DNA from: Chitinophagales bacterium
Lineage (GTDB): Bacteria; Bacteroidota; Bacteroidia; Chitinophagales; UBA10324
NCBI GenBank assembly: GCA_013816805.1
Contig: JACDDS010000001.1
Coordinates: 333,001 to 397,000 of the forward strand
Length of the DNA stretch: 64,000 nt
Reading direction: 5' to 3'
Part shown: positions 17,641 to 26,913 of the stretch, piece by piece
Numbering within the stretch: the first letter of the stretch is position 1
Layout of the letters: each line of letters starts with the position of its first letter
The notes under the pieces: model-generated
What the model was told of the DNA's origin: nothing
Database searches by the model: none
What the model saw: the letters and a program-made list of their open reading frames with translations, nothing else
Made by a program: the position numbers and the translations under genes

Positions 17641-19242
17641 TTAGTTACTCATTACTGCATCCTGTTTAATCTCTATTCTTTTTAAATCTGTTGATGCCGG
17701 TCCATTAATTACTTTTCCTTCAGTAGTAAAGCGCGAACCATGAAGCGGGCAATCAAATGATTTCTCTTCAGCGTTCCATTGCAGGATGCCTCCGAGGTGC
17801 GGGCAAACTGCGGTGCAGGCATGAAGATTATTTTGCTCATCGCGATAAACCGCCATTTTTTTTAATCCTGAAGAAATTATTCCTCCTTGGCCCGGTTTTA
17901 ATTCCTGTGCTTCTTTTACATCTCCTGCCGTAAACCAATCAGAAAGTTGCGCCACCATGTTTCCTGCTTCGTGTAAATAATCACCGGCAGTTTTCATGGT
18001 GATGCGTGAAGGGCTGTATAAATCTACCCACTGATTTTCTTTTCCAGTAATGATGTCAGTTAAAATAATTCCTCCGAGAGTGCCATGCGTCATTCCATTT
18101 CCTGAATCACCTGTTATGATGTAAATGTTTTCGTTACCAGGATTTTTACCGATGAAAGCCATTGAATCTATCGGCTCCATAACCTGACCTGACCATTTGT
18201 AGGCAACACCTCCCATTGAAGGAAATCTTTTTTTAGTCCATTCAATCAGTTTAATATACCGATCTTCTTCGCGAATATTTTCATCGTCCGCTTGTCCCAC
18301 TTTGTGGTCTTCCCCACCGGAAATCAGAAGGTCGAAATTGTTATCGTATTCTTCTAACCTCACATAATGATAAGGAGCGCAAATCCATTTAGAATCCTGG
18401 TTGCCGGTATCCCACCATAATGAATAAGGTAATTTTCCTTTGGGAATTTTTGCCGCAATTACATAAGTACGATATGGCCACTGCTTGGTGTGCATGGTTA
18501 CCCTATCGTTAACGGGCGTATTGGTGGCAACAATTATATGATTAGCTTTTATTTCGTATCCGTTTGCTTTTGCTCCTTTTTTAGTAATTTCTTCCGCTTT
18601 TGTTTCGGTATATATTTTTCCTCCCATGCCAATAATTGCATCTGCTAAACCCCTGAGATATTTCATGATATGAAACTGTCCTTGTTCAGGAAATTTGATG
18701 CACCATTTTCCTTCTTCTGATTCTAATGCGGGAACTTGTTCTAACATTTCTGTGAGCAACCCTGCGTTTTTTGTTGCTGCATATTCTTTTTCCAGAGTTT
18801 CTTTTTTATCGCTTCCGCTTAAAAATAAATATCCGGGAACTCTTTTAAAATTGCAATCAATGTTTTCGTGTTTAACTGTATTCGCTATAAACTGAATTGC
18901 TTCCATGTGACTGTTGGCGGCAAGCATTGCTTTTTCTTTTCCGAATATTTTTTCAAGTTCAAAATAACGGTCGTCCAATGCGCATGTAATGTGTGCTGTA
19001 GTTCTGCCTGTTTCTCCGCTGCCGATGTAACCGTCTTCAACTAATATTATTTTGCGACCTGATTTTAACAAACAGTATGCTGTGGTTAATCCCGCTATGC
19101 CGCCACCAACAATTAAAACATCGGTATCAGTATCTTGTTGAAGCTTTTCAAAAACAATCGGGTCAGCGGATGCAATCCAAAAAGATTTATTTTCTCCCGA
19201 AGTAATATTGCTGTCTATAGGTTCTGAATCTGATGCTTGCAT
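17641..19242 (-). CDS. FAD-dependent oxidoreductase with C-terminal Rieske domain
   Basis: The 533-residue protein has a DadA-type FAD domain: GGGIAG at residues 46-51 in VLIVGGGIAGLTTAYCL, GSGETGRTTAHITCALDDRY, and a second FAD contact in IYIITGDSGNGMTHG. At the C-terminus a Rieske [2Fe-2S] site is complete, with C480/H482 in CPHLGG and C498/H501 in CPLHGSRF. This fusion is known from Bacillus YhfW-like proteins, where the substrate is not established. No signal peptide is seen. Electrons could pass between an amine or hydroxy-acid substrate and a quinone or cytochrome pool. It lies between the two msr copies on the same strand. Confidence 0.88.
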   Translation of the reverse strand: MQASDSEPIDSNITSGENKSFWIASADPIVFEKLQQDTDTDVLIVGGGIAGLTTAYCLLKSGRKIILVEDGYIGSGETGRTTAHITCALDDRYFELEKIFGKEKAMLAANSHMEAIQFIANTVKHENIDCNFKRVPGYLFLSGSDKKETLEKEYAATKNAGLLTEMLEQVPALESEEGKWCIKFPEQGQFHIMKYLRGLADAIIGMGGKIYTETKAEEITKKGAKANGYEIKANHIIVATNTPVNDRVTMHTKQWPYRTYVIAAKIPKGKLPYSLWWDTGNQDSKWICAPYHYVRLEEYDNNFDLLISGGEDHKVGQADDENIREEDRYIKLIEWTKKRFPSMGGVAYKWSGQVMEPIDSMAFIGKNPGNENIYIITGDSGNGMTHGTLGGIILTDIITGKENQWVDLYSPSRITMKTAGDYLHEAGNMVAQLSDWFTAGDVKEAQELKPGQGGIISSGLKKMAVYRDEQNNLHACTAVCPHLGGILQWNAEEKSFDCPLHGSRFTTEGKVINGPASTDLKRIEIKQDAVMSN

Positions 19243-19438
19243 AATAAGATCTGTTTTAAGCTAATTTCCCATTGTTATTTTGTTCTTAATTTGATTTTGC
19301 GCTTCATTTTTTTTGTGCTTTCCTTTTACAACTTTCTACTCACCCCACTTATTTCCCGCAGTAATGCAGGAAGAGGGAAGACTTCTGCGACAATTGTTTC
19401 ATAACATTTATTATAATTAAAAATGTAACAGGCTCTTA

Positions 19439-19804
19439 TTATTTTTTAGCAGCAACACTTCTTGCACTTTTGAAATCAGTAATCAGCCAGGCAATAAATA
19501 CCACAAATGCGAAACACAGGTAAAATATTTTAGAGGCTGACCCTTCAATTGAACCGAGATAAAATGCAATGCCAACAAGCGTAACTGCAACAATTATTTC
19601 AATGATGCCATGAATTTTAAAAGGAATGATCTTGAAAACCCCCAGCTCAAAATCGGTACACAGCGTGAGAATTAAATGGATGAAAGCTATTACGTAAGTA
19701 AATGTGGAAGTAATGCTGCCCAATGAAAACAGGGTGGGTGATAACAATAAGAGAACCACCAGCGCATAATCCAGCATACCGTGGGTCTTTGAATTTATTT
19801 TCAT
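19439..19804 (-). CDS. Small four-helix membrane protein
   Basis: A 121-residue protein with four predicted transmembrane helices (about residues 11-28, 33-50, 63-84 and 90-108). The N-terminal half starts KTHGMLDYALV and the second half FKIHGIIEIIV, so the protein looks like an internal duplication with an HG motif at each repeat entry, in the manner of SPW-repeat proteins. No enzyme motif is visible. It sits between the FAD/Rieske gene and msrA copy 2 on the same strand, so it may belong to the stress transcript. Confidence 0.7.
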   Translation of the reverse strand: MKINSKTHGMLDYALVVLLLLSPTLFSLGSITSTFTYVIAFIHLILTLCTDFELGVFKIIPFKIHGIIEIIVAVTLVGIAFYLGSIEGSASKIFYLCFAFVVFIAWLITDFKSARSVAAKK

Positions 19805-19963
19805 AGTGTGTGATTTTTCGGATGTTGCTATTTTAATTTCTCCAATTCAGGAAATTTTGTTTGAATTGTTTGATTGATTATTCGTGTGGTCTACAAGGTA
19901 GTTTAGCTTTTTGTATCTGTTCGTTTATTTTTGGGGATAAATTATTTGTGGTGTCCAGGTTCT

Positions 19964-20460
19964 CTAAAATTTTTTTGTATAGCTATGACAATAAGGATTG
20001 CCTCCACCTTTAGTATAGTATTGCTGGTGCTTGCCTTCTGCTTTCCAGAAACTGTCCGCTTTTGTTAGTTCCGTAACTACCTCATGCCCTTTATCTTTTA
20101 ATGTCCTTATTAATTTTTCGGCAGTTTGTTTTTGTTCATCATTCTGATAAAAGATAGCGGAACGGTATTGGCTGCCTATATCAGGACCCTGCCTGTTTTT
20201 TTGTGCAGGATTATGTGTTTCAAAAAAAAGTTTTACTAATTCTTCGTATGATGTGAATGAAGGATCGAAAGTTATCTCCACTGCTTCTGCGTGACCAGTA
20301 TTGCCTGAACATACTTCATAGTATGTTGCGTTGTCTAAATGTCCTCCGGTATAACCTACTGTTGTTTCAACCACTCCTTTTGCTTTTGAAAATAATATCC
20401 AGTTCCCCAAAAGCAACCTGATGCAAAAATTGCGCGTTCCGTTTTTACTGCTGTTGTCAT
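19964..20460 (-). pseudogene. msrA: MsrA copy 2, split by a frameshift
   Basis: The first 24 codons from ATG 20458-20460 read [20 protein letters not shown], including the catalytic Cys. The rest (AKGVVETTVGYTGG to the terminal YCHSYTKKF) is in another frame. The switch lies in a run of four A near 20400, where copy 1 and the family need one more base (YYFQ-x-AKGV). Either a 1-bp loss has inactivated the gene or the run was misread. The downstream frame alone (from 20416) lacks the catalytic Cys and is not a plausible enzyme. As in copy 1, its ATG overlaps the msrB stop by 4 bp. Confidence 0.85.
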
Positions 20461-20822
20461 TTTATTTCGGGTATAAATTTTAGTGAAATGGAATTAACGC
20501 AATGTCTTGTGTTTTTTGGCGTAAATCTTTCGCCTTCAAAAACGTGGCCTAAGTGTGCCTCGCATGTTGCGCAAACTATTTCTGTTCTGCTTCCATCGGC
20601 ATCGGGCAAATGTTTTACTGCCCCTTTTATTTCATCATCAAAGCTGGGCCATCCGCAGTGCGAATCAAACTTATCATCAGAGCGATAGAGTGGAGTATTG
20701 CATCTGCGGCATACATAATTGCCGGCTTGCTTATTGTCATTGTATTCACCGGTTCCGGGCCGTTCGGTTCCTTTATGAACGATTACTTTTTCTTCTTCTG
20801 GTGTTAATTCATTGAATTGCAT
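20457..20822 (-). CDS. msrB: Peptide methionine-(R)-sulfoxide reductase, copy 2
   Basis: A 121-residue MsrB, the same length as copy 1 and aligning without gaps. C38/C41 and C84/C87 (zinc) and catalytic Cys108 in [11 protein letters not shown] are all present. Differences (for example EIKGAVK for EIPGAVK, ATCEAH for TACDAH) are conservative, so this copy looks functional. It lies 28 bp downstream of the cytochrome gene and overlaps the split msrA by 4 bp. No signal peptide; cytoplasmic. Confidence 0.93.
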   Translation of the reverse strand: MQFNELTPEEEKVIVHKGTERPGTGEYNDNKQAGNYVCRRCNTPLYRSDDKFDSHCGWPSFDDEIKGAVKHLPDADGSRTEIVCATCEAHLGHVFEGERFTPKNTRHCVNSISLKFIPEIK

Positions 20823-20850
20823 TAATGTGTTTTCTTAAATATTGTGTGAT

Positions 20851-22506
20851 TTATTTTAATGAACTCACTTGTTTATTGCCGTTGCCGGTATCAAGACCTT
20901 TTAAAAATTCGATTACATCGTTTCTTTCTTTTTCATGTTCAAAATAGAAGGCATGGGGTGCATCTTTTCCTCTGTCGGGATTTAATAATTCGTCTAAGCT
21001 TTTAACCGAGCCGTTATGCAGAAACATGGTTGTGCGGTTAAGGTCGAGCAGCAGGGGCAGGGCAACACCGCGCGGTTCACCGTGGTCACTTGCGTCCACT
21101 ATTATCATTTTATCATCATAATCACCGGGTGAGTTTATCACTTCACTTTCCTTAGGATCTCCGCGCTTGATATCGGTTTGAACGGGGGCATACCCCTTCC
21201 ACACTGTTTTTAAATCTATGAGTTTGGCATCAACCGCTATACCCTGATTTACGTTGTGGCAACTTGTACAATTAGAGCGGAACAACTCGCGACCGCGCGA
21301 TGCCATTTCGGAATTAACTTTTTTTCCTGCCGGTGCCTGCAGGGAGAAAATATAAGCAGTCATATCTTTCAGCTTTTGATTGTCCACTCTTCTGCCCACA
21401 GCGTTATGCGGTTCACCGGGCTTACCAGCCATGTCTGCATTCACAAAAGGGTATCCTTTAACACCGGTTTCTGCAAGAATCTTTTTATAGTTATCATGAA
21501 TCTTAACTCCGGCTGCGCCTGCTCTCATATACAAAAACTCACGTCCTTCATCTGTTGCAATCGTGCTCATGTCTAAATTAGAAGTATAAGATGAATTGGC
21601 GATATCTTCTGCCAGCGCATTTTGTCCTGAAGAGCTGTATGGAGCAGCAAGGTCTTGCCGGAAAAGAGGAACATTCTTAACGGGATTACCAATGCCATCC
21701 TGGGTTTCGTCAAACGTGCCCACAGGATAATTATCTATATTGGTTAGGTAAGCATCCACTTCAGCCTCAGTTGAATTTACCTCAATGCCTTTCGCAGCTC
21801 TACCAACAGTTTTGCCATCCATGCTTAATTGCAGGTTGGCATAATAAGCTCTTGAATTAGCAGCAGTGGCTAATAGTTTTCCTACATTGAGCGTGAGCGG
21901 AGCAAGCCCGTCCATGCGTTTGCCTGCACTTCCTCCATCAGGCATATTAAAAGCTGAAGCATCGGTAACGGTGTGGCATAATGCACAACTCAAACCTACC
22001 ATATCGCCTTTGGTTATATCTAACTTATTATCCTTGTTGCTGTCTTTTGCCACCATGCCAATAATTGCATTTGTGTTGATGAGCATTGCTGTTGTTTTCG
22101 GATTATTAAGAAGCGGTGCATTTTGCATTGACAGGTCAGTTTTAAATTCTGTTTCCAACGCTTTTCTAAGAGTCGGCTCCACTGCTTCCATATCTATATG
22201 CACACCCAATTCCAACAGCATTTTCGGAGTTACTTTTTTCTCTTCCATTCCCTGCTGCATGCGCATGGCATTAAACCAAAACGCTTCGTTGCCGAAAGTT
22301 TCAAACCGGAACACTTCGCGACCTCTGGCGGCATCACCTAAAGGTTGAGGTTCCGGTTGCTGCGCATTGGCTGGACCATCGCTAACCATGGCTGTCTCTT
22401 TTGATTTTTTGTTGCCGGAAGAATTGCAGGAGTTCAGAAACAAATTTGTTCCTATTGCCAGTACGCATACAGAAAATATTCCAAGCGCTATCTTATGGTG
22501 AATCAT
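20851..22506 (-). CDS. Di-heme cytochrome c lipoprotein
   Basis: The 551-residue protein has a signal peptide with a lipobox-like LFLNSC (lipid-modified Cys27), so it is anchored in the envelope facing the periplasm or outside. Two c-type heme motifs are present, C174ALCH and C413TSCH. The C-terminal part (RGRELFRSNCTSCHNV, LDLNRTTMFLHNGSVKSLDELL, FLKGLD) resembles the second heme domain of the cytochrome c peroxidase/MauG group, including the YLHNG-like MFLHNG segment. The N-terminal half is long and less typical. Peroxide reduction or electron transfer is likely but not proven. Its 3' end is duplicated as a remnant at 17402-17632. Confidence 0.85.
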   Translation of the reverse strand: MIHHKIALGIFSVCVLAIGTNLFLNSCNSSGNKKSKETAMVSDGPANAQQPEPQPLGDAARGREVFRFETFGNEAFWFNAMRMQQGMEEKKVTPKMLLELGVHIDMEAVEPTLRKALETEFKTDLSMQNAPLLNNPKTTAMLINTNAIIGMVAKDSNKDNKLDITKGDMVGLSCALCHTVTDASAFNMPDGGSAGKRMDGLAPLTLNVGKLLATAANSRAYYANLQLSMDGKTVGRAAKGIEVNSTEAEVDAYLTNIDNYPVGTFDETQDGIGNPVKNVPLFRQDLAAPYSSSGQNALAEDIANSSYTSNLDMSTIATDEGREFLYMRAGAAGVKIHDNYKKILAETGVKGYPFVNADMAGKPGEPHNAVGRRVDNQKLKDMTAYIFSLQAPAGKKVNSEMASRGRELFRSNCTSCHNVNQGIAVDAKLIDLKTVWKGYAPVQTDIKRGDPKESEVINSPGDYDDKMIIVDASDHGEPRGVALPLLLDLNRTTMFLHNGSVKSLDELLNPDRGKDAPHAFYFEHEKERNDVIEFLKGLDTGNGNKQVSSLK

Positions 22507-22604
22507 ATTAAGAGTGTTTTAGAATTACGTTGCTACTATGCCTGATAGAATTATTCTTGTGGTAGTTGTAATGTTGTTTTATTTTGTTTAATAAAAATTT
22601 AAAA

Positions 22605-22636
22605 CCGGAAGCGCAAAATGAATGCTGTGCTTCCGG
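22605..22636 (-). terminator. Rho-independent terminator
   Basis: CCGGAAGC (22605-22612) and GCTTCCGG (22629-22636) form a perfect 8-bp stem. Read on the minus strand it is followed by TTTTAAATTTTT. It closes the transcript carrying the domain X remnant (stop at 22645) and separates it from the cytochrome gene downstream. Confidence 0.75.
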
Positions 22637-22644
22637 CTTATTAT

Positions 22645-22812
22645 TTACTTTTTTATGCTGCCCGTTTCCATCATTTCTGCTTTCCTTTTCTCACTCATTT
22701 TTGTAGCTTTCATCATGTCGTCCTCTGTTATAATTGAAGATGGTTTATCTGCATAGGCCGTGTTTCCGCTCGCAGCACCAAATTGCAATTTCTGCATATT
22801 GGCAGGCTTGCC
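22645..22812 (-). pseudogene. C-terminal remnant of a domain X protein
   Basis: On the minus strand this frame reads GKPANMQKLQFGAASGNTAY, then EDDMMKATKMSEKRKAEM, and ends in TAA at 22645. The start aligns with the end of domain X in the intact paralogs (GEKPAYTQKLNFSSEDNAEY at 30.7 kb; GKHPAYVDQLQF at 26.9 kb). No start codon precedes it, and the upstream sequence belongs to the T9SS propeller gene, so only the last 55 or so codons survive. It is a third copy of this family in the cluster. Confidence 0.7.
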
Positions 22813-22820
22813 ACAATTTA

Positions 22821-24746
22821 TTAATGAACAACTATCAGTTTGCGCATGGACGCTCCTTTTTCAGTAATGGACCTTACCATATAGATCCCTGATGCCAATA
22901 CACTGGTCGGGATAATATAGGTAGACGTTCCAACGCCACGCTTCCCATTATAAAGATTCTTCACTATCCTTCCACACTCATCGAGAAGGGTCAAGGTCAC
23001 TTCCGAAGGAGAGTCCATGTTAAGATTAATTGTGGCTTCGGTATTTGCCGGGCTTGGCATAAGTTGGCTCAGCTGATTTTTATTTTCGGCAGAGAGCTCA
23101 TCGATGCCAACGCTTAACGTGGTCACCATCCACACTTTACCGGTATTCGATTCGTAGATATCAAGCCCGGGTTCCAATACACCAAGGTCAACGATCAACA
23201 AAGTATCCCCCATAAAAATAGTGGAGACCGGTTTGTTCATTTTTTCCGGCACGAAAAGTTCATCTGCGGTAGAACCTGAATTTACAACAAAGTCTGATTT
23301 CTCACCAGTGATATGGTCAAAACGTGAGACCTTATAACCGGTAAACGTAAATGCACCTGTTTGCGGTGCAAAAGATCCAGACTCGGTAACAAACAAATTG
23401 TTTTCGAACCCGAATTGAGCACTGGTGGACGGGGCAAAACCAGTTACAGAAACGAACTGTCCCACTGTCGCAAAAGCATCCTTGACATTAAGGGAATTGG
23501 CGAAGCTTTGTGCGAACAAGGGCTCTGCACAATCAGTAGAATCTAAAACTGGTGAATTGCAGAACATGGCATCTGCTACACTCAAAGGCTCCTTGGTTAC
23601 CGGATCGTGAAAATAATCAGGCCATCCGAAAAACTCCACATCACCACCTACCGTAATCTCAAACATATCGTCATAGTCATTGCTGATGGGGCGGTTTCCT
23701 TGAATTACGTAAGTATCAGGGTTAAGTGGGTCATTAGGATCACCGGCCTGTCCACGTATATCCGACCCATTATTGGAAATGAACAATCGACTGGAGTCAC
23801 TTGCGTCAAATGCAATTCCGAAGGGATTCCTAAACCCCCAACATTCGAGTACAAGTGAACCCGCTACATCAGCAGCCGATGGATTGAAAGAATATACTGA
23901 ACCTACACCAGCGATTATCCCATCCTGAGGATTGGTTGGTGTAGCCGCGGCAACCACATACTCGCTTGTTTCTTCACCCGTATCAAATGCACGGTATGCT
24001 GCAGTTACTGCGTTTGAATCTGGATCTAAAGAAGTTGGTACGAGGGCTGTAAAGCCATTGGGTGCGAAGGTGATGTCCACAGGCGCTATGTCCCTAAAGC
24101 CAGGCGCATCTTCTACCCATTTAGGTACGTTGTCCGCACCAACCACACCTGAATTAGTGGCTGAACCAATGCTTACATATCCTCTTCCGTTCGGTGCGAA
24201 AGCGATGGTATTAGTTTGGTGGTCACCAGCAGAAGGTAAATTTGCAATTACCGTTTGAAATGTGCCTGCCGGATCCGCCGGATCAAAATGAGAAACAGCA
24301 CCGAGAAGCCAGTCATTGGCACCCACTTGCCTGTGGGAGATCCAAATTAGACCATCTTTAAAAGTAATGTCTGTAAAAGGAGGCATTAGCATACCGGGAG
24401 GTAGCATGGCGGGGGTTAAAATAACGGTCGCCATGCCGGGCGTAGCTCCGTTGAGCGTTACTTCCTTAACTGTTGGATCAACACCCGGAAAACCCGCCTC
24501 GGTAACCCAAATTTTACCGTTTCCAACGGTAATATTACTGGGATAATTTAGCCCGTCAATTCCGAGCTCGATGTTATAACCTTGTGAGATCATAACACCG
24601 GGTACATTGTCGTCCGGGACTAAATTTTGCGAAATGCCTAATAAGGGTAGGAGCATAAATGCAGCCGCCATATTAATAAATATTGCGTATTTTTTTTTCA
24701 TTGCTATTGCTATTGCAAATGCGGTTAAGTAGATTATTTTTTTCAT
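22821..24746 (-). CDS. T9SS beta-propeller protein, sorbosone-dehydrogenase-like
   Basis: The 641-residue protein resembles soluble quinoprotein glucose/sorbosone dehydrogenases: WGFRNPFGIAFD, LFISNNGSD and YDDMFEITVGGDVEFFGWPDYF are typical. Residues that would bind PQQ cannot be assigned with confidence. A T9SS sorting domain (LMPSPANTEATINLNM to MRKLIVVH) occupies the last 80 residues, so it should be exported to the cell surface. Two starts are possible: Met1, and Met16 (24701), which begins a cleaner signal peptide (MKKKYAIFINMAAAFMLLP). It is inserted between two domain X/msrB remnants, which suggests it arrived after the duplication. Confidence 0.78.
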   Translation of the reverse strand: MKKIIYLTAFAIAIAMKKKYAIFINMAAAFMLLPLLGISQNLVPDDNVPGVMISQGYNIELGIDGLNYPSNITVGNGKIWVTEAGFPGVDPTVKEVTLNGATPGMATVILTPAMLPPGMLMPPFTDITFKDGLIWISHRQVGANDWLLGAVSHFDPADPAGTFQTVIANLPSAGDHQTNTIAFAPNGRGYVSIGSATNSGVVGADNVPKWVEDAPGFRDIAPVDITFAPNGFTALVPTSLDPDSNAVTAAYRAFDTGEETSEYVVAAATPTNPQDGIIAGVGSVYSFNPSAADVAGSLVLECWGFRNPFGIAFDASDSSRLFISNNGSDIRGQAGDPNDPLNPDTYVIQGNRPISNDYDDMFEITVGGDVEFFGWPDYFHDPVTKEPLSVADAMFCNSPVLDSTDCAEPLFAQSFANSLNVKDAFATVGQFVSVTGFAPSTSAQFGFENNLFVTESGSFAPQTGAFTFTGYKVSRFDHITGEKSDFVVNSGSTADELFVPEKMNKPVSTIFMGDTLLIVDLGVLEPGLDIYESNTGKVWMVTTLSVGIDELSAENKNQLSQLMPSPANTEATINLNMDSPSEVTLTLLDECGRIVKNLYNGKRGVGTSTYIIPTSVLASGIYMVRSITEKGASMRKLIVVH

Positions 24747-24900
24747 TTTATTTTTTTAAATTGTTAGAAATAATTTTGGTTATTTTTTTTAGGAAGAAAT
24801 TGCAATGGTGCTAATTCGCTACTAAATGCGGTAATTGATTTTTTTGATTTTCAACTATTTTATTTTTGCTAAAAACATTTTAATAGATTTTAGTTTTAGT

Positions 24901-25108
24901 TTAGTTTTTCCCCATGTCTTTCATCATTTCTTTTTTCATCATTTCATTCATTTTTTTTGCTTTCATCATGATATAGGGGTGTATTGCAGCGACGGCAGAC
25001 ATACGTTCCGTTTTCTTTGATATTGTTGTACTCACCCGTGAAAGGCTGCTCTGTTCCTTTCCGAACAATTACTCTTTCTTCTTCTGGCGTTAATTTATTG
25101 TATTCCAT
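24901..25108 (-). pseudogene. msrB fragment joined to a domain X tail
   Basis: From ATG 25106-25108 the minus strand encodes [20 protein letters not shown], then [14 protein letters not shown], the first 47 residues of an MsrB with the first zinc pair. It then breaks into unrelated residues and stops at 24944. Overlapping in another frame from 24969, MMKAKKMNEMMKKEMM runs to TAA at 24901 and resembles the domain X tail at 22.6 kb (MMKATKMSEKRKAEMM). So an msrB 5' end has been fused by deletion to the 3' end of a domain X gene. No active reductase is possible because the catalytic Cys is missing. Confidence 0.78.
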
Positions 25109-25148
25109 TTTACGTTCTTCAGATTTAACTGTGTTACATTTTTAAAAT

Positions 25149-25637
25149 TCAAACGAGTTTATTATTTATGTTAGCAGCCATTAAAGCTTCACCTGCTGTC
25201 CACACTGCAGCGCCCAGCAGCAGAATGTCTTTTGCCAGAAACTGACCCGGATTGGGCGAAAGAAAAGGAAACCCATAATCAGGCTGCCATACACCGGGAG
25301 TTGATAACAAAAAAGTTAGTGTAATAAGAAACATAATAATAGCACCCATGCTGCCAATGGCTGACAGCTTCGGCGCGAACCGTCTGGTAGCAATTAAAAT
25401 TCCCAATGTAATTTCAATCACGCCCAGCAGTGCAGAGAAGCTCTGCACACTCATTGAGTTGGAAAGCCACGACAAAAGCGGGCTGTTTGAAGCCAGCCCA
25501 TTAACACCTTCAGCCTCGTAGGCGGTGAACTTTAACATGCCTACCCATAGCAAAACAATTACAAGACCGTAACGAAGAACATCAGTTCCAAGCCGTTCAA
25601 GTTTTGCTCCCCTCTCACTGGGAATTATTGTTGTCAT
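25149..25637 (-). CDS. DUF417 membrane protein, RclC/YkgB-like
   Basis: A 162-residue protein with four transmembrane helices. It matches Escherichia coli YkgB (RclC) as I recall it: GLVIVLLWVGMLKFTAYEA, NSPLLSWLS, LGVIEITLGILI, LTFLLSTPGVW and FPFLSPNPGQFLAKDILLL. In E. coli RclC belongs to the rclABC operon, induced by reactive chlorine and needed for full resistance, though its molecular activity is unknown. I chose MTTIIPSERG as the start; a longer frame would run into the upstream lipoprotein gene. It follows that gene by 52 bp on the same strand. Confidence 0.85.
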   Translation of the reverse strand: MTTIIPSERGAKLERLGTDVLRYGLVIVLLWVGMLKFTAYEAEGVNGLASNSPLLSWLSNSMSVQSFSALLGVIEITLGILIATRRFAPKLSAIGSMGAIIMFLITLTFLLSTPGVWQPDYGFPFLSPNPGQFLAKDILLLGAAVWTAGEALMAANINNKLV

Positions 25638-25689
25638 GATTATTTTTTTATTTAAAACTTTTATGAGGGTTGGGATTGTATATGGGTGG

Positions 25690-26847
25690 TTAACGGGCAT
25701 CGTCAGGTACAAAAACAATTGGACAATTAATTATTATGCCAGGTCCGCCAGCAGGGCCCGCAACGTTAATACCTCCAAGAGATGCATTTCGCACACCCAT
25801 GCCTCCCGGTAGTAAAAAACCGTCAGCATAAAGCTCAATAATATTAATAGGTGCAATTATTTCGTGTTTATCGGTTTTAACTCTGGTTTGCATTCCTGCT
25901 GCAATTGCTGAATCGGTCCACATTACCGGTGTTGCGTCCCAAAAAGGGCTGTAAGCAGCGGCATCACAAAAAGCACTGGGATCACTTGCATCCTGACACC
26001 CTGCCTGTTCCTGAAAAATGTTCAGCGGATCACCTTCTCCCGCTACGGCTGAACGAAGACCCTGGCGGTTTGGATTGTCAACACCCATTGGGCCATTAAT
26101 CACCGGGATTATAGCTTCACGTGCTGACCGAAAGGATTTGTCATCACCGGGATTGGGCGCTGCATTCATATTGGGCGCAAAGGTGTTATCTTCAAGGGCT
26201 GCAAGGTCATTATCAGATGTTTCCGTGCTGGTATACAAAATCGAGAAACCTTCATAAAATCCTTTCGTAAGCTGTATTTTAACGGTCATGTTTACCTTAT
26301 CCATGCTTATCACTTTATCATGAACTCCTGTACTGTTTGCTATGTGAGCAGCATCGTATAATATTTTTCCATCAAACGTAACGAGAGGGCTGTAAGCAGC
26401 ATCTCCAACAGAACCTGGTTCAGAAGCAGGATCAAGAGGAAACAAGTCAGGACCGGGCACTAATTTATTAACTGGTGAAAAATCTACATTACCGGCAAAT
26501 TTTAGTATGGGAAAATCATGTGGGTTTTTTGCTCCGCCGGTTACTACTGTTGCTGTTTGCACCGCCACGGTACCCATAGCATGTATTAGTTTCGGAGACC
26601 AGTTTAATCCAAGCTCAATAGCTTTATCTACGTCGTTAGATTCTGTAATGACGTAAAAAACATCACCCCCGTTTGCATCTTGTCCGCGATACATTGGAAA
26701 AACGCCGGTGGCATTTATAGTATCTATTTCAGTGACACTTGCCATATTGTTCGGGGTACTCTTTAACTCGTTGTCGGAAATCAACGAATCTTTTTTGCAG
26801 CTTACGATTATAATCGTTAAGGCGACAAGGAATATTAATTTTTTCAT
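25690..26847 (-). CDS. Lipoprotein of unknown function
   Basis: The 385-residue protein has a lipoprotein signal (MKKLIFLVALTIIIVSCKKD; Cys17), so it is membrane-anchored. I do not recognise the mature domain. It is rich in Gly, Asp and Pro, contains GQDANGGDVFYVITESNDVDKAIELG, YSPLVTFDGKILYDAAHI and YSPFWDATPVMWTDSAI, and ends in GGPGIIINCPIVFVPDD. Four cysteines are present besides the anchor-region ones, two in GCQDASDPSAFCD. It lies between the DUF417 gene and the domain X-DUF4142 gene on the same strand, so it probably acts with them in the envelope. Confidence 0.75.
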   Translation of the reverse strand: MKKLIFLVALTIIIVSCKKDSLISDNELKSTPNNMASVTEIDTINATGVFPMYRGQDANGGDVFYVITESNDVDKAIELGLNWSPKLIHAMGTVAVQTATVVTGGAKNPHDFPILKFAGNVDFSPVNKLVPGPDLFPLDPASEPGSVGDAAYSPLVTFDGKILYDAAHIANSTGVHDKVISMDKVNMTVKIQLTKGFYEGFSILYTSTETSDNDLAALEDNTFAPNMNAAPNPGDDKSFRSAREAIIPVINGPMGVDNPNRQGLRSAVAGEGDPLNIFQEQAGCQDASDPSAFCDAAAYSPFWDATPVMWTDSAIAAGMQTRVKTDKHEIIAPINIIELYADGFLLPGGMGVRNASLGGINVAGPAGGPGIIINCPIVFVPDDAR

Positions 26848-26913
26848 GAATTATATTTTAAAATGTTAGAAATACTTTTGAGCTATTTAAAAATTGTGTT
26901 AGGCAAAATCCCA

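Noticed and set aside
19964-20416. MsrA copy 2 as an intact 150-residue protein starting at 20416
   Set aside because: It would lack the catalytic GCFWG segment, which is present just upstream in another frame.
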